DNA of 64,000 nt, taken from the NCBI RefSeq assembly GCF_023091745.1, contig NW_026291777.1, positions 62,001-126,000 of the forward strand, in the 5' to 3' direction. Numbering within the stretch: position 1 is the stretch's first letter; each line of letters starts with the position of its first letter. The notes under the pieces are model-generated. The model saw only the letters and a list, made by a program, of their open reading frames with translations. It did no database searches and was not told where the DNA came from. Origin of the DNA: Budorcas taxicolor (taxonomy: Eukaryota > Chordata > Mammalia > Artiodactyla > Bovidae). Of this stretch, positions 24,121 to 36,100 are shown in pieces. The position numbers were made by a program, and so were the translations under genes.

Positions 24121-27100
24121 GGCAGGTCTTCTCGAGTTACTACGGGGACCTTAGGGACCCGCTCTGGTGGCCTCAGGAAAGGCCAGTCCCCATGCGAGTT
24201 GCTAGGGGACCGCTCGGGATTCCTCTCCCGTCCATGCCGGGGCCTCAGTCCTTGTGTGGAGTCGGGGCCGGAACCTGAGGATTCCTCTCCAGTGTTGCCA
24301 TGGATCTTGGGGTGCTTCTGAGTCTCCCCAGGGGAGTCAGGCCTCGTCTCGAGTGGGGGCATGCACGTGCGCTTTCCTCCCGAGGTGCAGCAGTAGTGTC
24401 ACGCTTCCTGTCACGTGGATCAAGGGATCTGTGGCTTTCCCTCAAGGCTGTCCCTCGAGGCATTCCCACGAGGTTTCCCACAGGGCTGTGCCACGTGCCA
24501 CCTTGGTGTGAGTCGATCCTCGGCGTGAAAGACGAGCCGGTGAAGGGAAAAGAGGTTCCTCTGGAATGGACTGAGACATCTGTGGGACTCTTGGAATGGT
24601 GGCACGACCCTGGAGTTCCTCTCGCCGTTCCTGTTGAGAGGGCCTCCTCTTGAGATGCGACGGGAACGCCGGGAACTCTTTCCCGACGAAGCAGGGAAAG
24701 GATCCCTCATCTCGAGCTACGAGGCGGAAACGGGGCTCCTCTGGATGTGGGCGGGACCCTCGTGATTCCTCTCGAGTGGAGACGGCTAGGTCGGGGAACT
24801 TCTTGATTTGCACCAAGGGTGTGAAGGACCCTTTCGAAGTTCCAGAGGTGAGGTGTGATCAGCCTCGAGACGCCTCAGCGGAAATGGGCCTCATCTCGCC
24901 TGGAGGGGAGAACCTCCTGGATTTTCTCGAGCTGCGGCAGGTCTTCTCGAGTTACGACGGGGACCTCAGGGACCCGCTCTGGTGGCCTCAGGAAAGGCCA
25001 GTCCCCATGCTAGTTGCTAGGGGACCTCTCGGGATTCCTCTCCCGTCCATGCCGGGGCCTCAGTCCTTGTGTGGAGTCGGGGCCGGAACCTGAGGATTCC
25101 TCTCCAGTGTTGCCATGGATCTTGGGGTGCTTCTGAGTCTCCCCAGGGGAGTCAGGCCTCATCTCGAGTGGGGGCATGCACGTGCGCTTTCCTCCCGAGC
25201 TGCAGCAGTAGTGTCACGCTTCCTGTCACGTGGATCAAGGGATCTGTGGCTTTCCCTCGAGGCTGTCCCTCGAGGCTTTCCCACGAGGCTTTCCCACAGG
25301 GCTGTGCCACGTGCCACCTTGGTGTGAGTCGATCCTCGGCGTGAAAGACGAGCCGGTGAAGGGAAAAGAGGTTCCTCTGGAATGGACTGAGACATCTGGG
25401 GGACTCTTGGAATGGTGGCACGACCCTGGAGTTCCTCTCGTCGTTCCTGTTGAGAGGGCCTCCTCTTGAGATGCGACGGGAACGCCGGGAACTCTTTCCC
25501 GACGAAGCAGGGAAAGGATCCCTCATCTCCAGCTACGAGGCGGGAACGGGGCTCCTCTGGATGTGGGCGGGACCCTCATGATTCCTCTCGAGTGGAGACG
25601 GCTAGGTCGGGGAACTTCTTGATTTGCACCAAGGGTGTGAAGGACCCTTTCGAAGTTCCAGAGGTGAGGTGTGATCAGCCTCGAGACGCCTCAGCGGAAA
25701 TGGGCCTCATCTCGCCTGGAGGGGAGAACCTCCTGGATTTTCTCCAGTTGCGGCAGGTCTTCTCGAGTTACGACGGGGACCTCAGGGACCCGCTCTGGTG
25801 GCCTCAGGAAAGGCCAGTCCCCATGCGAGTTGCTAGGGGACCTCTCGGGATTCCTCTCCCGTCCATGCCGGGGCCTCAGTCCTTGTGTGGAGTCGGGGCC
25901 GGAACCTGAGGATTCCTCTCCAGTGTTGCCATGGATCTTGGGGTGCTTCTGAGTCTCCCCAGGGGAGTCAGGCCTCGTCTCGAGTGGGGGCATGCACGTG
26001 CGCTTTCCTCCCGAGGTGCAGCAGTAGTGTCACGCTTCCTGTCACGTGGATCAAGGGATCTGTGGCTTTCCCTCAAGGCTGTCCCTCGAGGCATTCCCAC
26101 GAGGTTTCCCACAGGGCTGTGCCACGTGCCACCTTGGTGTGAGTCGATCCTAGGCGTGAAAGACGAGCCGGTGAAGGGAAAAGAGGTTCTTCTGGAATGG
26201 ACTGAGACATCTGGGGGACTCTTTGAATGGTGGCACGACCCTGGAGTTCCTCTCGCCGTTCCTGTTGAGAGGGCCTCCTCTTGAGATGCGACGGGAACGC
26301 CGGGAACTCTTTCCCGACGAAGCAGGGAAAGGATCCCTCATCTCGAGCTACGAGGCGGAAACGGGGCTCCTCTGGATGTGGGCGGGACCCTCGTGATTCC
26401 TCTCGAGTGGAGACGGCTAGGTCGGGGAACTTCTTGATTTGCACCAAGGGTGTGAAGGACCCTTTCGAAGTTCCAGAGGTGAGGTGTGATCAGCCTCGAG
26501 ACGCCTCAGCGGAAATGGGCCTCATCTCGCCTGGAGGGGAGAACCTCCTGGATTTTCTCGAGTTGCGGCAGGTCTTCTCGAGTTACGACGGGGACCTCAG
26601 GGACCCGCTCTGGTGGCCTCAGGAAAGGCCAGTCCCCATGCGAGATGCTAGGGGACCGCTCGGGATTCCTCTCCCCTCCATGCCGGGGCCTCAGTCCTTG
26701 TGTGGAGTCGGGGCCGGAACCTGAGGATTCCTCTCCAGTGTTGCCATGGATCTTGGGGTGCTTCTGAGTCTCCCCAGGGGAGTCAGGCCTCGTCTCGAGT
26801 GGGGGCATGCACGTGCGCTTTCCTCCCGAGCTGCAGCAGTAGTGTCACGCTTCCTGTCACGTGGATCAAGGGATCTGTGGCTTTCCCTCGAGGCTGTCCC
26901 TCGAAGCTTTCCCAGGAGGCTTTCCCACAGGGCTGTGCCACGTGCCACCTTGGTGTGAGTCGATCCTCGGCGTGAAAGACGAGCCGGTGAAGGGAAAAGA
27001 GGTTCCTCTGGAATGGACTGAGACATCTGGGGGACTCTTGGAATGGTGGCACGACCCTGGAGTTCCTCTCGCCGTTCCTGTTGAGAGGGCCTCCTCTTGA

Positions 27101-29543
27101 GATGCGACGGGAACGCCGGGAACTCTTTCCCGACGAAGCAGGGAAAGGATCCCTCATCTCGAGCTACGAGGCGGAAACGGGGCTCCTCTGGATGTGGGCG
27201 GGACCCTCGTGATTCCTCTCGAGTGGAGACGGCTAGGTCGGGGAACTTCTTGATTTGCACCAAGGGTGTGAAGGACCGTTTCGAAGTTCCAGAGGTGAGG
27301 TGTGATCAGCCTCGAGACGCCTCAGCGGAAATGGGCCTCATCTCGCCTGGAGGGGAGAACCTCCTGGATTTTCTCGAGTTGCGGCAGGTCTTCTCGAGTT
27401 ACGACGGGGACCTTAGGGACCCGCTCTGGTGGCCTCAGGAAAGGCCAGTCCCCATGCGAGTTGCTAGGGGACCGCTCGGGATTCCTCTCCCGTCCATGCC
27501 GGGGCCTCAGTCCTTGTGTGGAGTCGGGGCCGGAACCTGAAGATTCCTCTCCAGTGTTGCCATGGATCTTGGGGTGCTTCTGAGTCTCCCCAGGGGAGTC
27601 AGGCCTCGTCTCGAGTGGGGGCATGCACGTGCGCTTTCCTCCCGAGGTGCAGCAGTAGTGTCACGCTTCCTGTCACGTGGATCAAGGGATCTGTGGCTTT
27701 CCCTCGAGGCTGTCCCTCGAGGCATTCCCACGAGGTTTCCCACAGGGCTATGCCACGTGCCACCTTGGTGTGAGTCGATCCTCGGCGTGAAAGACGAGCC
27801 GGTGAAGGGAAAAGAGGTTCCTCTGGAATGGACTGAGACATCTGTGGGACTCTTGGAATGGTGGCACGACCCTGGAGTTCCTCTCGCCGTTCCTGTTGAG
27901 AGGGCCTCCTCTTGAGATGCGACGGGAACGCCGGGAACTCTTTCCCGACGAAGCAGGGAAAGGATCCCTCATCTCGAGCTACGAGGCGGAAACGGGGCTC
28001 CTCTGGATGTGGGCGGGACCCTCGTGATTCCTCTCGAGTGGAGACGGCTAGGTCGGGGGAACTTCTTGATTTGCACCAAGGGTGTGAAGGACCCTTTCGA
28101 AGTTCCAGAGGTGAGGTGTGATCAGCCTCGAGACGCCTCAGCGGAAATGGGCCTCATCTCGCCTGGAGGGGAGAACCTCCTGGATTTTCTCGAGCTGCGG
28201 CAGGTCTTCTCGAGTTACGACGGGGACCTCAGGGACCCGCTCTGGTGGCCTCAGGAAAGGCCAGTCCCCATGCTAGTTGCTAGGGGACCTCTCGGGATTC
28301 CTCTCCCGTCCATGCCGGGGCCTCAGTCCTTGTGTGGAGTCGGGGCCGGAACCTGAGGATTCCTCTCCAGTGTTGCCATGGATCTTGGGGTGCTTCTGAG
28401 TCTCCCCAGGGGAGTCAGGCCTCGTCTCGAGTGGGGGCATGCACGTGCGCTTTCCTCCCGAGCTGCAGCAGTAGTGTCACGCTTCCTGTCACGTGGATCA
28501 AGGGATCTGTGGCTTTCCCTCGAGGCTGTCCCTCGATGCTTTCCCACGAGGCTTTCCCACAGGGCTGTGCCACGTGCCACCTTGGTGTGAGTCGATCCTC
28601 GGCGTGAAAGACGAGCCGGTGAAGGGAAAAGAGGTTCCTCTGGAATGGACTGAGACATCTGGGGGACTCTTGGAATGGTGGCACGACCCTGGAGTTCCTC
28701 TCGTCGTTCCTGTTGAGAGGGCCTCCTCTTGAGATGCGACGGGAACGCCGGGAACTCTTTCCCGACGAAGCAGGGAAAGGATCCCTCATCTCGAGCTACG
28801 AGGCGGGAACGGGGCTCCTCTGGATGTGGGCGGGACCCTCATGATTCCTCTCGAGTGGAGACGGCTAGGTCGGGGAACTTCTTGATTTGCACCAAGGGTG
28901 TGAAGGACCCTTTCGAAGTTCCAGAGGTGAGGTGTGATCAGCCTCGAGACGCCTCAGCGGAAATGGGCCTCATCTCGCCTGGAGGGGAGAACCTCCTGGA
29001 ATTTCTCCAGTTGCGGCAGGTCTTCTCGAGTTACGACGGGGACCTCAGGGACCCGCTCTGGTGGCCTCAGGAAAGGCCAGTCCCCATGCGAGTTGCTAGG
29101 GGACCTCTCGGGATTCCTCTCCCGTCCATGCCGGGGCCTCAGTCCTTGTGTGGAGTCGGGGCCGGAACCTGAGGATTCCTCTCCAGTGTTGCCATGGATC
29201 TTGGGGTGCTTCTGAGTCTCCCCAGGGGAGTCAGGCCTCGTCTCGAGTGGGGGCATGCACGTGCGCTTTCCTCCCGAGGTGCAGCAGTAGTGTCACGCTT
29301 CCTGTCACGTGGATCAAGGGATCTGTGGCTTTCCCTCAAGGCTGTCCCTCGAGGCATTCCCACGAGGTTTCCCACAGGGCTGTGCCACGTGCGACCTTGG
29401 TGTGAGTCGATCCTAGGCGTGAAAGACGAGCCGGTGAAGGGAAAAGAGGTTCTTCTGGAATGGACTGAGACATCTGGGGGACTCTTGGAATGGTGGCACG
29501 ACCCTGGAGTTCCTCTCGCCGTTCCTGTTGAGAGGGCCTCCTC
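24121..29543 (+). repeat. Alternating long/short units with a four-unit period
   Basis: Short 815-bp periods with GAGGTGCAGC, GGCATTCCC and a 1-bp deletion in GAGGTTTCCC occur at about 24383, 26013, 27645 and 29276, alternating with full-length units: a two-unit repeat of about 1631 bp. Superimposed is a four-unit period of 3262-3263 bp. ATGCTAGTTGC, CTCGTCGTTCC, GGCGGGAACG and CCCTCATGATT at about 25008-25580 recur at 28271-28843. GACCTTAGGG and TCTGTGGGAC at about 24148 and 24580 recur at about 27411 and 27841. An extra G at about 28053 makes the 27912 period 817 bp. Confidence 0.8.
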
Positions 29544-32500
29544 TTGAGATGCGAAGGGAACGCCGGGAACTCTTTCCCGACGAAGCAGGGAAAGGATCCC
29601 TCATCTCGAGCTACGAGGCGGAAACCTCCTCTGGATGTGGGCGGGACCCTCGTGATTCCTCTCGAGTGGAGAAGGCTAGGTCGGGGAACTTCTTGATTTG
29701 CACCAAGGGTGTGAAGGACCCTTTCGAAGTTCCAGAGGTGAGGTGTGATCAGCCTCGAGACGCCTCAGCGGAAATGGGCCTCATCTCGCCTGGAGGGGAG
29801 AACCTCCTGGATTTTCTCGAGTTGCGGCAGGTCTTCTCGAGTTACGACAGGGACCTCAGGGACCCGCTCTGGTGGCCTCAGGAAAGGCCAGTCCCCATGC
29901 GAGTTGCTAGGGGACCGCTCGGGATTCCTCTCCCGTCCATGCCGGGGCCTCAGTCCTTGTGTGGAGTCGGGGCCGGAACCTGAGGATTCCTCTCCAGTGT
30001 TGCCATGGATCTTGGGGTGCTTCTGAGTCTCCCCAGGGGAGTCAGGCCTCGTCTCGAGTGGGGGCATGCACGTGCGCTTTCCTCCCGAGCTGTAGCAGTA
30101 GTGTCACGCTTCCTGTCACGCGGATCAAGGGATCTGTGGCTTTCCCTCGAGGCTGTCCCTCGAGGCTTTCCCACAAGGCTTTCCCACAGGGCTGTGCCAC
30201 GTGCGACCTTGGTGTGAGTCGATCCTCGGCGTGAAAGACGAGCCGGTGAAGGGAAAAGAGGTTCCTCTGGAATGGACTGAGACATCTGAGGGACTCTTGG
30301 AATGGTGGCACGACCCTGGAGTTCCTCTCGCCGTTCCTGTTGAGAGGGCCTCCTCTTGAGATGCGACGGGAACGCCGGGAACTCTTTCCCGACGAAGCAG
30401 GGAAAGGATCCCTCATCTCGAGCTACGAGGCGGAAACGGGGCTCCTCTGGATGTGGGCGGGACCCTCGTGATTCCTCTCGAGTGGAGACGGCTAGGTCGG
30501 GGAACTTCTTGATTTGCACCAAGGGTGTGAAGGACCCTTTCGAAGTTCCAGAGGTGAGGTGTGATCAGCCTCGAGACGCCTCAGCGGAAATGGGCCTCAT
30601 CTCGCCTGGAGGGGAGAACCTCCTGGATTTTCTCGAGTTGCGGCAGGTCTTCTCGAGTTACGACGGGGACCTCAGGGACCCGCTCTGGTGGCCTCAGGAA
30701 AGGCCAGTCCCCATGCGAGTTGCTAGGGGACCTCTCGGGATTCCTCTCCCGTCCATGCCGGGGCCTCAGTCCTTGTGTGGAGTCGGGGCCGGAACCTGAG
30801 GATTCCTCTCCAGTGTTGCCATGGATCTTGGGGTGCTTCTGAGTCTCCCCAGGGGAGTCAGGCCTCGTCTCGACTGGGGGCATGCACGAGCGCTTTCCTC
30901 CCGAGCTGTAGCAGTAGTGTCACGCTTCCTGTCACGTGGATCAAGGGATCTGTGGCTTTCCCTCGAGGCTGTCCCTCGAGGCTTTCCCACGAGGCTTTCC
31001 CACAGGGCTGTGCCACGTGCGACCTTGGTGTGAGTCGATCCTCGGCGTGAAAGACGAGCCGGTGAAGGGAAAAGAGGTTCCTCTGGAATGGACTGAGACA
31101 TCTGGGGGACTCTTGGAATGGTGGCACGACCCTGGAGTTCCTCTCGCCGTTCCTGTTGAGAGGGCCTCCTCTTGAGATGCGACGGGAACGCCGGGAACTC
31201 TTTCGCGACGAAGCAGGGAAAGGATCCCTCATCTCGAGCTACGAGGCGGAAACGGGGCTCCTCTGGATGTGGGCGGGACCCTCGTGATTCCTCTCGAGTG
31301 GAGACGGCTAGGTCGGGGAACTTCTTGATTTGCACCAAGGGTGTGAAGGACCCTTTCGAAGTTCCAGAGGTGAGGTGTGATCAGCCTCGAGACGCCTCAG
31401 CGGAAATGGGCCTCATCTCGCCTGGAGGGGAGAACCTCCTGGATTTTCTCGAGTTGCGGCAGGTCTTCTCGAGTTACGACGGGGACCTCAGGGACCCGCT
31501 CTGGTGGCCTCAGGAAAGGCCAGTCCCCATGCGAGTTGCTAGGGGACCGCTCGGGATTCCTCTCCCGTCCATGCCGGGGCCTCAGTCCTTGTGTGGAGTC
31601 TGGGCCGGAACCTGAGGATTCCTCTCCAGTGTTGCCATGGATCATGGGGTGCTTCTGAGTCTCCCCAGGGGAATCAGGCCTCTTCTCGATTGGGTGCATG
31701 CACGAGCGCTTTCCTCCCGAGCTGTAGCAGTAGTGTCACGCTTCCTGTCACGTGGATCAAGGGATCTGTGGCTTTCCCTCGTGCCTGTCCCTCGAGGCTT
31801 TCCCACGAGGCTTTCCCACAGGGCTGTGCCACATGCCACCTTGGTGTGAGTCGATCCTCGGTGTGAAAGACGAGCCGGTGAAGGGAAAAGAGGTTCCTCT
31901 GGAATGGACTGAGACATCTGGGGGACTCTTGGAATGGTGGCACGACCCTGGAGTTCCTCTCGCCGTTCCTGTTGAGAGGGCCTCCTCTTGAGATGCGACG
32001 GGAACGCCGGGAACTCTTTCCCGACGAAGCAGGGAAAGGATCCCTCATCTCGAGCTACGAGGCGGAAACGGGGCTCCTCTGGATGTGGGCGGGACCCTCG
32101 TGATTCCTCTCGAGTGGAGACGGCTAGGTCGGGGAACTTCTTGATTTGCACCAAGGGTGTGAAGGACCCTTTCGAAGTTCCAGAGGTGAGGTGTGATCAG
32201 CCTCGAGACGCCTCAGCGGAAATGGGCCTCATCTCGCCTGGAGGGGCGAACCTCCTGGATTTTCTCCAGTTGTGGCAGGTCTTCTCGAGTTACGACTGGG
32301 ACCTCAGGGACCCGCTCTGGTGGCCTCAGGAAAGGCCAGTCCCCATGCGAGTTGCTAGGGGCCCTCTCGGGATTCCTCTCCCGTCCATGCCGGGGCCTCA
32401 GTCCTTGTGTGAAGTCGGGGCCGGAACCTGAGGATTCCTCTCCAGGGTTGCCATGGATCTTGGGGTGCTTCTGAGTCTCCCCAGGGGAGTCAGGCCTCGT

Positions 32501-33181
32501 CTCGAGTGGGGGCATGCACGTGCGGTTTCCTCCCGAGCTGTAGCAGTAGTGTCACGCTTCCTGTCACGTGGATCAAGGGATCTGTGGCTTTCCCTCGAGG
32601 CTGTCCCTCGAGGCTTTCCCAAGAGGCTTTCCCACAGGGCTGTGCCACGTGCCACCTTGGTGTGAGTCGATCCTCGGCGTGAAAGACGAGCCGGTGAAGG
32701 GAAAAGAGGTTCCTCTGGAATGGACTGAGACATCTGGGGGACTCTTGGAAAGGTGGCACGACCCTGGAGTTCCTCTCGCCGTTCCTGTTGAGAGGGCCTC
32801 CTCTTGAGATGCGACGGGAACGCCGGGAACTCTTTCCCGACGAAGCAGGGAAAGGATCCCTCATCTCGAGCTACGAGGCGGAAACGGGGCTCCTCTGGAT
32901 GTGGGCGGGACCCTCGTGATTCCTCTCGAGTGGAGACGGCTAGGTCGGGGAACTTCTTGATTTGCACCAACGGTGTGAAGGACCCTTTCGAAGTTCCAGA
33001 GGTGAGTTGTGATCAGCCTCGAGACGCCTCAGCGGAAATGGGCCTCATCTCGCGTGGAGGGGCGAAACTCCTGGATTTTCTCCAGTTGCGGCAGGTCTTC
33101 TCGAGTTACGACGGGGACCTCAGGGACCCGCTCTGGTGGCCTCAGGAAAGGCCAGTCCCCATGCGAGTTGCTAGGGGACCG
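29544..33181 (+). repeat. Satellite units with GAGCTGTAGC marker
   Basis: From about 30090 successive units (about 30906, 31723, 32540) carry GAGCTGTAGC for GAGCTGCAGC, which destroys the single PstI-type CTGCAG site. The marker persists in some units of the next block. The unit at about 31640-31860 is unusually variant (ATCATGGGG, CTTCTCGATTGGG, CTCGTGCCTG, CCACATGCC, TCGGTGTG). Two units carry GGGGCGAACC or GGGGCGAAAC at about 32246 and 33060. Confidence 0.75.
29621..29630 (+). other. 4-bp deletion making an 812-bp unit
   Basis: The consensus AAACGGGGCTCCTC reads AAACCTCCTC here, so four bases are missing and the period from 29544 to 30356 is 812 bp. It is the only multi-base indel I found in the array and does not recur, so it postdates the amplifications seen around it. 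Confidence 0.85.
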
Positions 33182-36100
33182 CTCGGGATTCCTCTCCCGT
33201 CCATGCCGGGGCCTCAGTCCTTGTGTGGAGTCGGGGCCGGAACCTGAGGATTCCTCTCCAGTGTTGCCATGGATCTTGGGGTGCTTCTGAGTCTCCCCAG
33301 GGGAGTCAGGCCTCGTCTCGAGTGGGGGCATGCACGTGCGCTTTCCTCCCTAGGTGCAGCAGTAGTGTCAAGCTTCCTGTCACGTGGATCAAGGGATCTG
33401 TGGCTTTCCCTCAAGGCTGTCCCTGGAGGCATTCCCACGAGGTTTCCCACAGGGCTGTGCCACGTGCCACCTTGGTGTGAGTCGATCCTCGGCGTGAAAG
33501 ACGAGCCGATGAAGGGAAAAGAGGTTCCTGTGGAATGGACTGAGACATCTGGGGGACTCTTGGAATGGTGGCACGACCCTGGAGTTCCTCTCGCCGTTCC
33601 TGTTGAGAGGGCCTCCTCTTGAGATGCGACGGGAACGCCGGGAACTCTTTCCCGACGAAGCAGGGAAAGGATCCCTCATCTCGAGCTACGAGGCGGAAAC
33701 GGGGCTCCTCTGGATGTGGGCGGGACCCTCGTCATTCCTCTCGAGTGGAGACGGCTAGGTCGGGGAACTTCTTGATTTGCACCAAGGGTGTGAAGGACCC
33801 TTTCGAAGTTCCAGAGGTGAGGTGTGATCAGCCTCGAGACGCCTCAGCGGAAATGGGCCTCATCTCGCCTGGAGGGGAGAACCTCCTGGATTTTCTCGGG
33901 TTGCGGCAGGTCTTCTCGAGTTACGACGGGGACCTCAGGTACCCGCTCTGGTGGCCTCAGGAAAGGCCAGTCCCTATGCGAGTTGCTAGGGGACCTCTCG
34001 GGATTCCTCTCCCGTCCATGCCGGGGCCTCAGTCCTTGTGTGGAGTCGGGGCCGGAACCTGAGGATTCCTCTCCAGTGTTGCCATGGATCTTGGGGTGCT
34101 TCTGAGTCTCCCCAGGGGAGTCAGGCCTCGTCTCGTGTGGGGGCATGCACGAGCGCTTTCCTCCCGAGCTGTAGCAGTAGTGTCACGCTTCCTGTCACGT
34201 GGATCAAGGGATCTGTGGCTTTCCCTCGAGGCTGTCCCTCGAGGCTTTCCCACGAGGCTTTCCCACAGGGCTGTGCCACGTGCCACCTTGGTGTGAGTCG
34301 ATCCTCGGCGTGAAAGACGAGCCGGTGAAGGGAAAAGAGGTTCCTCTGGAATGGACTGAGACATCTGGGGGACTCTTGGAATGGTGGCACGACCCTGGAG
34401 TTCCTCTCGCCGTTCCTGTTGAGAGGGCCTCCTCTTGAGATGCGACGGGAACGCCGGGAACTCATTCCCGACGAAGCAGGGAAAGGATCCCTCATCTCGA
34501 GCTACGAGGCGGAAACGGGGCTCCTCTGGATGTGGGCGGGACCGTCGTGATTCCTCTCGAGTGGAGACGGCTAGGTCGGGGAACTTCTTGATTTGCACCA
34601 AGGGTGTGAAGGAGCCTTTCGAAGTTCCAGAGGTGAGGTGTGATCAGCCTCGAGACGCCTCAGCGGAAATGGGCCTCATCTCGCCTGGAGGGGCGAACCT
34701 CCTGGATTTTCTCGAGTTGCGGCAGGTCTTCTCGAGTTACGACGGGGACCTCAAGGACCCGCTCTGGAGGCCTCAGGAAAGGCCAGTCCCCATGCGAGTT
34801 GCTAGGGGACCGCTCGGGATTCCTCTCCCGTCCATGCCGGGGCCTCAGTCCTTGTGTGGAGTCGGGGCCGGAACCTGAGGATTCCTCTCCAGTGTTGCCA
34901 TGGATCTTGGGGTGCTTCTGAGTCTCCCCAGGGGAGTCAGGCCTCGTCTCGAGAGGGGGCATGCACGTGCACTTTCCTCCCGAGCTGCAGCAGTAGTGTC
35001 ACGCTTCCTGTCACGTGGATCAAGGGATCTGTGGCTTTCCCTCGAGGCTGTCCCTCGAGGCTTTCCCACGAGGCTTTCCCACAGGGCTGTGCCACGTGCG
35101 ACCTTGGTGTGAGTCGATCCTCGGCGTGAAAGACGAGCCGGTAAAGGGAAAAGAGGTTCCTCTGGAATGGACTGAGACATCTGGGGGACTCTTGGAATGG
35201 TGGCACGACCCTGGAGTTCCTCTCGCCGTTCCTGTTGAGAGGGCCTCCTCTTGAGATGCGACGGCAACGCCGGGAACTCTTTCCCGACGAAGCAGGGAAA
35301 GGATCCCTCATCTCGAGCTACGAGGCGGAAACGGGGCTCCTCTGGATGTGGGCGGGACCCTCGTGATTCCTCTCGAGTGGAGACGGCTAGGTCGGGGAAC
35401 TTCTTGATTTGCACCAAGGGTGTGAAGGACCCTTTCGAAGTTCCAGAGGTGAGGTGTGATCAGCCTCGAGACGCCTCAGCGGAAATGGGCCTCATCTCGC
35501 CTGGAGGGGAGAACCTCCTGGATTTTCTCCAGTTGCGGCAGGTCTTCTCGAGTTACGACGGGGACCTCAGGGACCCGCTCTGGTGGCCTCAGGAAAGGCC
35601 AGTCCCCATGCGAGTTGCTAGGGGACCGCTCGGGATTCCTCTCCCGTCCATGCCGGGGCCTCAGTCCTTGTGTGGAGTCGGGGCCGGAACCTGAGGATTC
35701 CTCTCCAGTGTTGCCATGGATCTTGGGGTGCTTCTGAGTCTCCCCAGGGGAATCAGGCCTCGTCTCGAGTGGGGGCATGCACGAGCGCTTTCCTCCCGAG
35801 CTGTAGCAGTAGTGTCACGCTTCCTGTCACGTGGATCAAGGGATCTGTGGCTTTCCCTCGAGGCTGTCCCTCGAGGCTTTCCCACGAGGCTTTCCCACAG
35901 GGCTGTGCCACGTGCCACCTTGGTGTGAGTCGATCCTCGGCGTGAAAGACGAGCCGGTGAAGGGAAAAGAGGTTCCTCTGGAATGGACTGAGACATCTGG
36001 GGGACTCTTGCAATGGTGGCACGACCCTGGAGTTCCTCTCGCCGTTCCTTTTGAGAGGGCCTCCTCTTGAGATGCGAAGGGAACGCCGGGAACTCTTTCC

